11,141 nucleotides of DNA, from assembly GCA_027492415.1 (NCBI GenBank), contig JAPUEV010000233.1:1-11141 (forward strand), written 5' to 3'. The stretch comes from Ignavibacteria bacterium (GTDB lineage Bacteria; Bacteroidota; Ignavibacteria; Tepidaquicellales; OLB5). The position numbers and the translations under genes are program-made. The notes under the pieces are model-generated. The model did no database searches, was not told the origin of the DNA, and saw nothing but the letters and a program-made list of their open reading frames with translations. Positions 6,447 to 11,141 of this stretch are shown here, piece after piece (positions within the stretch are counted from its first letter, which is position 1; the number at the start of each line of letters is the position of its first letter).

Positions 6447-7553
6447 ATGAGTGAAAATTCACAAAAAACAGTACTTATTGCTATGAGCGGAGGGGTTGAT
6501 TCTTCTGTGGCAGCCCATTTATTGAAGGATGAAGGCTATAATTTAGTTGGTGTGACCATGAAAACCTGGGGATTTGATGATATCCCGGAAAAGGATTCCG
6601 GCTGCTGCTCCCTGGAAACTATTTATAGCGCAAGGAATGTGGCAAATCAGCTGGGATTCCCCCACTACACTTTTGACTTCACTGACAGGTTTAACGAAGT
6701 TGTAATAAGTAATTTCATAGAGGAGTATCTTAAGGGACATACACCTAATCCATGTGTGCTTTGCAATAAAGCTATCAAATGGGGTGCGCTGCTTGAAAAA
6801 GCAGAAGAGCTTGGGGCTGATTATATAGCAACAGGTCATTATGCACGGGTAAATCATAATATCAATACAGGCAGGTATTTTATCAGCAAGTCAGCTGATC
6901 TGAGCAAGGACCAGTCATATGCATTATGGCAGGTATCGCAATCTTCACTGGCTAAGACCCTTTTCCCTTTAGGCGGATACAAAAAAACAGAGATACGGTC
7001 AATTGCCAAAAAGCTTGGATTGAAATCAGCGGAAATACCGGACTCACAGGAAATTTGCTTTGTACCTAATGATGATTACAGGCAGCTAATACAGATAAGA
7101 ATGCCTGAGCTGGGTAGCGCGCTGAAAGATGGCGATGTAATTTATCATGATAAGAAAATAGGCAAGCATAAGGGATATATTAACTATACTATCGGCCAGC
7201 GCAGAGGATTACAGCTATCGCTTGGCAAGCCGGTATATGTATCAAAAATTGATGCGGATAATAATGTTGTTTATGTTGATGATGAACAAATGCTCTATAA
7301 TAGAGAGCTTATTTGTAATGGTATTAACATGCAAAAAATTGGAGAAATAACTTCTCCGGTCAAAGCAATTGTAAAGATAAGGTATAAAGACCAGGGTTCA
7401 CCTGCTGTTATAGAACAGATAAGCATTGATGAGATCAAGGTGATATTTGATGAGCCGAAGAAATCTATTACTCCCGGACAATCAACAGTATTTTATGATG
7501 GCGATGATGTTATTGGCGGCGGGATAATACAGACAATTAGCAATGAGCAATGA
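6447..7553 (+). CDS. mnmA: tRNA-specific 2-thiouridylase MnmA
   Basis: A 368-residue cytoplasmic enzyme, full family length. It thiolates U34 of tRNA-Lys, tRNA-Glu and tRNA-Gln to s2U, using ATP and a persulfide relayed from a cysteine desulfurase. The PP-loop SGGVDSS (residues 14-20) binds ATP. The catalytic pair is Cys103 in TPNPCVLCN and Cys204 in DSQEICFVPNDDY. Other landmarks are ATGHYAR (about 128-134), SKDQSYALW (about 153-161) and the C-terminal beta-barrel with GKHKGYINYTIGQRRGL and the ITPGQSTVFYDGDDVIGGG end. The start is the first possible Met, preceded by a -7-like box and no Shine-Dalgarno, so the message may be leaderless. It is divergent from the lysine-rich protein gene and upstream of pta. 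The last codons and stop lie in a heptanucleotide tandem repeat. Confidence 0.97.
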   Translation: MSENSQKTVLIAMSGGVDSSVAAHLLKDEGYNLVGVTMKTWGFDDIPEKDSGCCSLETIYSARNVANQLGFPHYTFDFTDRFNEVVISNFIEEYLKGHTPNPCVLCNKAIKWGALLEKAEELGADYIATGHYARVNHNINTGRYFISKSADLSKDQSYALWQVSQSSLAKTLFPLGGYKKTEIRSIAKKLGLKSAEIPDSQEICFVPNDDYRQLIQIRMPELGSALKDGDVIYHDKKIGKHKGYINYTIGQRRGLQLSLGKPVYVSKIDADNNVVYVDDEQMLYNRELICNGINMQKIGEITSPVKAIVKIRYKDQGSPAVIEQISIDEIKVIFDEPKKSITPGQSTVFYDGDDVIGGGIIQTISNEQ

Positions 7554-7571
7554 GTAATGAGTAATGAGTAA
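7540..7571 (+). repeat. Heptanucleotide tandem repeat (GYAATGA) across the mnmA stop codon
   Basis: Four consecutive 7-bp units, GCAATGA twice then GTAATGA twice, plus a partial GTAA. The mnmA stop TGA (7551-7553) is the end of the second unit. Because 7 is not a multiple of 3, every frame meets a stop within the array, and each unit contains overlapping ATG and TGA. Short tandem heptamers of this kind are known in cyanobacteria as STRR sequences. Confidence 0.8.
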
Positions 7572-7626
7572 ATAACATTAAACAATAAATAATTTACTAT
7601 ACATTTTTCAATTGGGAATAAAAGGC

Positions 7627-7633
7627 TATTTTG
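7627..7633 (+). promoter_or_regulatory. Near-consensus -7 box (TATTTTG) of pta
   Basis: TATTTTG followed by CATTAG and then the ATG at 7640. The core TATTTTGCAT is identical to that before mnmA. No Shine-Dalgarno is seen in the preceding 20 nt, again suggesting a leaderless start. Confidence 0.4.
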
Positions 7634-7639
7634 CATTAG

Positions 7640-8605
7640 ATGGACTTATTTAAGAAACTTGAAATTAAGGCGAAGCAAAAATTCAGGACAATTATCCTGC
7701 CGGAATCCTATGACCCAAGAGTTATAGAAGCAGCTAAAGTGATACTTAAAAAAGGTATAGCAAAGCTGATAATGATAGATATCGGCAAAACAATAAAATT
7801 ACCTGAGAATAAGGATCTTGATATAATTGATATTGGCTTTGCTAAACAATTTACTGTAGAATATGCAAAGATGAGATTAAAGAAGCAGCCGGGTTATAGT
7901 GTTAAACAGGCTGCAGCTGATCTTACCGATCCCCTGTTATTTGCCTGCATGCTGCTTAAGAATAAATATGCAGATGCAGTTATTGCAGGAAGTGTTTACT
8001 CAACAGGTAATGTTTTAAGAAGCGCGATACAGACAGTTGGCTTAAGCAAAGGAAACAAAACTGTATCATCTTTTTTCCTGTTCAGCTTTCTCAAAGGCCA
8101 CGCGCATTTTGACAGAACAATTGCCTATGCTGATTGCGGCGTGCTTCCGAATCCAACAGCTGCGCAGTTAAGCGAAATTGCTATACAGACATCCGGGAAC
8201 TTCAGGAAAATTACAGGCATTAAGCCGAAGACTGCGTTCCTTAGCTTTTCTACTAAAGGCAGCGCTGTGCATAACACTATTGATAAAGTCCTTGAAGCAT
8301 ATAAGCTGACAAAGAAAAGAATGCCTTCATTACATACAGACGGAGAATTGCAGTTTGATACTGCATTCCACGCAGAAGTTGGCAAAAGAAAAAATCCGGG
8401 CGGCAGGATACAGGGGGATGCAAATGTTTTTATCTTCCCGGATCTTAACTCAGGCAATATCGCATACAAGATAACTGAACGTATTGGCGGTGCAACTGCA
8501 ACGGGTCCGATCGTACAGGGACTTGCTAAACCGGTTATGGATCTCAGCCGTGGGTGCAATTCTAATGATATTGTGAATATGTCATTAATTGCATCATTAT
8601 TCTAG
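7640..8605 (+). CDS. pta: Phosphate acetyltransferase (phosphotransacetylase)
   Basis: A 321-residue cytoplasmic enzyme, the short single-domain Pta form without the DRTGG/N-terminal domains of E. coli Pta. It interconverts acetyl-CoA plus phosphate and acetyl phosphate plus CoA. Family motifs appear in order: TIILPES near residue 17-23, AGSVYSTGNVLRSAIQTVG (115-133), TDGELQFDTA (233-242), GDANVFIFPDLNSGNIAYK (259-277) and KPVMDLSRGCNSNDIV (297-312). Ser303, Arg304 and Asp310 match, in spacing, the active-site Ser309, Arg310 and Asp316 of the Methanosarcina thermophila enzyme. Met300 replaces the Asn usually seen in PVNDLSRGC, a mild oddity. No acetate kinase gene is adjacent. The GNAT gene follows 25 bp after the stop, so the two are probably co-transcribed. 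Confidence 0.95.
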   Translation: MDLFKKLEIKAKQKFRTIILPESYDPRVIEAAKVILKKGIAKLIMIDIGKTIKLPENKDLDIIDIGFAKQFTVEYAKMRLKKQPGYSVKQAAADLTDPLLFACMLLKNKYADAVIAGSVYSTGNVLRSAIQTVGLSKGNKTVSSFFLFSFLKGHAHFDRTIAYADCGVLPNPTAAQLSEIAIQTSGNFRKITGIKPKTAFLSFSTKGSAVHNTIDKVLEAYKLTKKRMPSLHTDGELQFDTAFHAEVGKRKNPGGRIQGDANVFIFPDLNSGNIAYKITERIGGATATGPIVQGLAKPVMDLSRGCNSNDIVNMSLIASLF

Positions 8606-8630
8606 AAGAAAAAGAACAACTAATCATAAT

Positions 8631-9077
8631 ATGAAAATAATACAAGCAACAACCGCTGAACTTGAACAGGCTGCAAAGCTTTTTGATGACTACAGAATTT
8701 TTTATGACCAGGAGCCTGATATTGAAGGAGCCATAAAATTCATTAATGAGAGAATGAAAAATAACGAATCAGTGATATACATTGCGCTTGATGATAACAA
8801 TGACGGAATGGGTTTTGTTCAGCTTTACCCTTCTTTCACTTCAGTTGGCATGAACAGGATGTGGATATTGAATGACCTGTATGTGGATATCGTTCACAGG
8901 CACAAGAAAGTCGCTGAGGCATTAATAGAAAAAGCCAAAGAACACGTACGCCAAACAGGTACTGCGGGAATGGTACTGGAGACACAGAATGAAAACACCC
9001 CTGCACAAAAGCTGTATAATAAAACCGGGTGGATAAAAGATGACATGCATTGTAATTTCTTCTGGAAACGGGATTGA
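8631..9077 (+). CDS. GNAT family N-acetyltransferase
   Basis: A 148-residue cytoplasmic protein. It starts MKIIQATTAELEQAAKLFDD, the usual GNAT beta1-alpha1 opening, then has FDDYRIFYDQ (alpha1-alpha2), GFVQLYPSF (beta4 entry), MWILNDLYVD (beta4) and the acetyl-CoA loop region RHKKVAEALIEKAKE (motif A). It ends with ETQNENTPAQKLYNKTGWIKDD (motif B). It would transfer acetyl from acetyl-CoA to an amine; the substrate cannot be told. The motif A loop normally reads R-x-x-G-x-G/A; here Lys (codon AAA) stands at the central Gly position. I chose the ATG at 8631 rather than the in-frame ATG at 8589 because the extra 14 residues overlap pta and look nothing like a GNAT N-terminus. It lies 25 bp after pta and 53 bp before the J-protein gene. 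Confidence 0.9.
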   Translation: MKIIQATTAELEQAAKLFDDYRIFYDQEPDIEGAIKFINERMKNNESVIYIALDDNNDGMGFVQLYPSFTSVGMNRMWILNDLYVDIVHRHKKVAEALIEKAKEHVRQTGTAGMVLETQNENTPAQKLYNKTGWIKDDMHCNFFWKRD

Positions 9078-9130
9078 AAGCCGGAATATTGAGGAACTTT
9101 TTTTAACGGAAAGTGCATTAATTAATTGTT

Positions 9131-10093
9131 ATGGAATATAAAGATTACTACAAAATATTAGGATTACAAAAAGGCGCTTCACAGGATGAGATAAAAAAAG
9201 CTTACAGAAAGCTTGCAGTAAAATATCACCCCGATAAGAATGCCGGTGATAAAACCGCGGAAGCAAAGTTCAAAGAGATAAATGAAGCCCATGAAGTGCT
9301 TGGTGACGCGGAGAAAAAAAGAAAATATGATGAGCTTGGCTCCAACTGGAATGCATACCAGGGCTCAGGTCAGCAGGGACAGGGCGGATTTGACTGGGGT
9401 AAGTACCAGCAGCAGTATGGCTCACAGGGCGGACAGAGCTATTCAACCAACTTCGGTGATTTTTCAAGCGCATTTGGCGGAGGCGGTGGCGGCGGATTCA
9501 GTGATTTCTTCGAAGCATTTTTCGGCGGTGCGGGATTTGGCGGCGGCAAGCAGCGGTCTACCGGCAAGAGGCAGGCTTTAAAAGGTGAAGATATGCAGGC
9601 AGAATTACCGGTTTCACTGGAAGATGCATATAATGGCGCTGAAAAAGTATTTGAAATAGGCGGACAAACAATAAAATTAAAGCTTAAAAAAGGGGTTTCA
9701 GACGGACAGATATTAAAGCTTGCAGGCAAGGGTTATCCCGGGCATAATAACGGTCAAAACGGCGACCTGATGCTGACTATCAAAATTGCAAAACACCCGC
9801 TTTATAACAGGATAGATGATGACCTGTATATGGATCTTCCGCTGGATGTATTTACAGCAGTACTTGGAGGCAAGCTAGATGTAAGTACGCTTAAAGGAAA
9901 AATTAAAATTACTATACCGCCTGAAACTTCAAACGGAAAAACTCTGCGCCTTGGAGGTTTAGGAATGCCAAAGTACGGCAAGGATTCACAGCATGGTGAC
10001 CTTTTTGTGAAGATCGATCTTGAAACTCCAAAAAACCTATCGCCGGAAGAAAAGAAGCTGTTTGAAAAGCTGGCTGAGATGCGAAAGAAGTAA
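9131..10093 (+). CDS. CbpA-type (class B) DnaJ/Hsp40 co-chaperone
   Basis: A 320-residue cytoplasmic protein. The J domain spans residues 1-70, with the DnaK-activating HPD at 33-35 (KYHPDKNAGD), EVLGDAEKKRKYDELG closing helix IV. A Gly/Gln/Phe-rich linker follows at about 75-150 (FGGGGGGGFSDFFEAFFGG). From about 155 to 310 are the two DnaJ C-terminal substrate-binding beta domains, with GYPGHNNGQNGDLMLTIKI, HPLYNRIDDDLYMDLPLD and LRLGGLGMPKYG. The four CxxCxGxG zinc repeats of DnaJ itself are absent, so it is a CbpA/class B protein that hands clients to DnaK. No grpE or dnaK is adjacent. There is no Shine-Dalgarno close to the ATG; GAGGAA lies about 38 nt upstream, too far to serve. It may be read through from the pta-GNAT transcript, as no terminator intervenes, and it ends at a strong terminator. 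Confidence 0.94.
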   Translation: MEYKDYYKILGLQKGASQDEIKKAYRKLAVKYHPDKNAGDKTAEAKFKEINEAHEVLGDAEKKRKYDELGSNWNAYQGSGQQGQGGFDWGKYQQQYGSQGGQSYSTNFGDFSSAFGGGGGGGFSDFFEAFFGGAGFGGGKQRSTGKRQALKGEDMQAELPVSLEDAYNGAEKVFEIGGQTIKLKLKKGVSDGQILKLAGKGYPGHNNGQNGDLMLTIKIAKHPLYNRIDDDLYMDLPLDVFTAVLGGKLDVSTLKGKIKITIPPETSNGKTLRLGGLGMPKYGKDSQHGDLFVKIDLETPKNLSPEEKKLFEKLAEMRKK

Positions 10094-10116
10094 AGTCTAA
10101 TATAACTATTAAAATG

Positions 10117-10144
10117 AAAACGGGACGATTGTCCCGTTTTTTTT
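10117..10144 (+). terminator. Rho-independent terminator after the J-protein gene
   Basis: A perfect 10-bp stem AAAACGGGAC (10117-10126) with GTCCCGTTTT (10131-10140), loop GATT, followed by four more Ts (an eight-T run, 10137-10144). It is 24 nt past the stop. The opposite strand also has Ts after the stem, so it could also end the convergent gene at 10194-10937. Confidence 0.92.
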
Positions 10145-10193
10145 GTGATAACTTTGCTTAGATTAAAATTTAAACATGAGTAACATATAAATT

Positions 10194-10937
10194 TTATTTA
10201 TCAATATGCTTATCAATAACGTATTCAACTCTTTTCTTTTTTACCTGAGAAATTCCCGAATCAAATAAGTAAACATCATCAGCCGCTGAAACAACTCCTA
10301 TTACACCACCAATTAAACCGGCGGGGATAGAACAAATCAGCCCGAAAACCAGCCCCTGCTCTACTCCGCCAATTTTCCACTCACCTGAGCTTCTGTAAAA
10401 TGCCAATGAGATAAATCCGATCCCAAATCCTACTGCTGAGCCATAAAGATAACCTCTGCCAAAAGGTGCAGGGGTTTTGAATACAATTTTCCTTATCCCG
10501 GCAATATTAATTATTTTGGATCTTTTATTTTTAACAACTTTTAAAGTACTGTCAGTATCTTTAATTAACTTTACATCAGATAATACAGTTTTATTATCAA
10601 AATATATGTCACAATCCACAGTTGTATCAATTATTACAATAGGTTCTACTTTGTCCGCAGAATCATTTACCTCGTTCTCTTCAAGATCAGAAAGCTCAAC
10701 ATCTGGATTAAGTACAAGCTTAATATCTTTTACCGGAATGAATAGTTTAGTGATATCAGTTTCTAATGTTAGTGTATCATTTTTCCTTTCTGTGATCTTC
10801 CCTTCAGTCTGAAAGCCGTTGTATAATACCAGCTTGCATACCCTTCCTGTTCTGAGCGAATCACCATTACTATTTTTTGCAGTAACGGTACTTGCAAATA
10901 GCAGCAGTAACATAGAATAAACAAAATAATTTTTCAT
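10194..10937 (-). CDS. Exported or membrane protein with duplicated small beta-barrel-like unit, function unknown
   Basis: A 247-residue protein I do not recognise as a named family. Residues 1-20 are a signal peptide ending TVTA. Two similar segments follow: about 34-76 (CKLVLYNGFQTEGKI then DTLTLETDITKLFIPVKDIK) and about 109-153 (CDIYFDNKTVLSDVKLI then STLKVVKNKRSKIINIAGIR). Both start with Cys and end in a short Ile/Lys strand, suggesting an internal duplication of an Sm/SH3-like five-strand unit. An acidic linker (80-100) separates them. Two glycine-rich hydrophobic stretches at about 160-181 and 194-218 look like membrane helices or glycine zippers. The C-terminus is basic (QVKKKRVEYVIDKHIDK). 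No lipobox and no T9SS tail are present, so it is likely periplasmic or membrane-bound. There is no Shine-Dalgarno. It is convergent with the J-protein gene. Confidence 0.75.
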   Translation of the reverse strand: MKNYFVYSMLLLLFASTVTAKNSNGDSLRTGRVCKLVLYNGFQTEGKITERKNDTLTLETDITKLFIPVKDIKLVLNPDVELSDLEENEVNDSADKVEPIVIIDTTVDCDIYFDNKTVLSDVKLIKDTDSTLKVVKNKRSKIINIAGIRKIVFKTPAPFGRGYLYGSAVGFGIGFISLAFYRSSGEWKIGGVEQGLVFGLICSIPAGLIGGVIGVVSAADDVYLFDSGISQVKKKRVEYVIDKHIDK

Positions 10938-10945
10938 TTTATTTA

Positions 10946-10960
10946 CGATATTTAGTATCG
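10946..10960. promoter_or_regulatory. Small inverted repeat upstream of the duplicated-barrel gene
   Basis: CGATA (10946-10950) and TATCG (10956-10960) flank TTTAG, beginning 9 bp before the start codon of the gene at 10194-10937. It could be an operator or a 5' leader hairpin, but a 5-bp arm is easily chance. Confidence 0.2.
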
Positions 10961-11043
10961 AGAATCCATTACGGGTTTAACTGCATAGAGCTAATCTTTA
11001 TCTATTATAGGCGGAAAAAACAGGTTATATTTATTCTAAATCC

Positions 11044-11076
11044 AAAGGGCTCTTAAAAAGAGCCCTTTAATTTTTT
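11044..11076 (+). terminator. Strong hairpin with T-tract; no plus-strand gene visible upstream
   Basis: An 11-bp perfect stem AAAGGGCTCTT (11044-11054) with AAGAGCCCTTT (11058-11068), loop AAA. On the plus strand it is followed by AATTTTTT (11069-11076), a better T-tract than on the minus strand (TTTGGATTT). By sequence it reads as a plus-strand terminator, yet the only neighbour upstream on that strand is non-coding. It may instead end the possible minus-strand gene at 11079-11141. Confidence 0.6.
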
Positions 11077-11078
11077 AT

Positions 11079-11141
11079 TTAATAATGTTTTGACATTGCG
11101 TAATGAATTCGTTTGATCTTAGCAGGATAGATCCCGTTATC
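11079..11141 (-). CDS. Possible C-terminal end of a minus-strand gene (partial)
   Basis: Reading leftward from the window edge, one minus frame is open for 20 codons and ends in TAA at 11081-11079: DNGIYPAKIKRIHYAMSKHY. The hairpin at 11044-11068 follows at about 10 nt, which is typical of a gene end. The segment is too short to identify. A second minus frame is also open over a similar stretch, so the reading frame itself is uncertain. Confidence 0.3.
   Translation of the reverse strand, partial: DNGIYPAKIKRIHYAMSKHY

Noticed and set aside
7540..7571. CRISPR-like array
   Set aside because: The units are 7 bp, directly abutting, with no spacers.
8125..8559. Minus-strand open frame of 144 codons
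   Set aside because: It is antisense to highly conserved pta motifs; no independent coding evidence.
8589..8630. Upstream in-frame ATG for the GNAT gene
   Set aside because: It would overlap the end of pta and add 14 basic, non-GNAT residues (MHHYSRRKRTTNHN); the ATG at 8631 starts the usual GNAT beta strand.
9282..9729. Open frames on both strands over the Gly-rich part of the J protein
   Set aside because: They are shadows of GGC/GGA-rich codons; the J-protein frame carries the family motifs throughout.
6447..10093. mnmA-pta-GNAT-J protein as a dedicated functional system
   Set aside because: All are ordinary housekeeping or generic families, and mnmA and pta each have their own promoter-like box; adjacency alone does not show a shared pathway.

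Overview
The window reads as chromosomal DNA from an AT-rich member of the Bacteroidota/Chlorobiota/Ignavibacteriota group, most likely an Ignavibacteria-like lineage (inferred, not proven). Two proteins end in a type IX secretion (T9SS) C-terminal sorting domain with the QNYPNPFNP motif, which is very common in Ignavibacteria and relatives. Several genes also carry TAnnTTTG-like -7 boxes, the promoter element of that group, in place of an E. coli -10 box. No mobile element, CRISPR array, rRNA or tRNA is visible.

Layout. The left part (1-6325) is all on the minus strand. It holds the N-terminal third or less of pheT (cut by the window edge), a small four-helix DUF2569 membrane protein, a 421-residue secreted Ycf48/BNR-like repeat protein with a T9SS tail, a 991-residue secreted multidomain protein (propeller-like region, two ASPM/SPD-2/Hydin-like Ig domains, FG-GAP-like repeats, T9SS tail), and a short exported protein whose middle half is about 50% lysine. 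The last three appear to be separate transcription units, each with its own hairpin terminator. A 121-bp divergent region (6326-6446) leads to a plus-strand run: mnmA (tRNA 2-thiouridylase), pta (phosphate acetyltransferase), a GNAT acetyltransferase, and a CbpA-type J-domain co-chaperone, closed by a strong terminator at 10117-10144. A convergent minus-strand gene (10194-10937) encodes an exported or membrane protein of unknown function with an internally duplicated small beta-barrel-like unit. The last 200 bp hold a strong hairpin and possibly the last 20 codons of another minus-strand gene.

How the genes relate. The window mixes housekeeping functions (Phe-tRNA charging, tRNA thiolation, acetyl-phosphate metabolism, chaperoning) with cell-surface cargo (two T9SS substrates and a polycationic exported protein). 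I see no single multi-gene system linking them. The most interesting regulatory signal is that four genes (pheT, the DUF2569 gene, mnmA, pta) have a -7-like box ending only 3-6 nt before the ATG and no Shine-Dalgarno, which predicts leaderless mRNAs. The three exported-protein genes instead have recognisable G-rich ribosome binding sites. The most unusual proteins are the lysine-rich KKKYSG-repeat protein and the duplicated-barrel protein. I found no convincing evidence of a wholly new multi-gene system.
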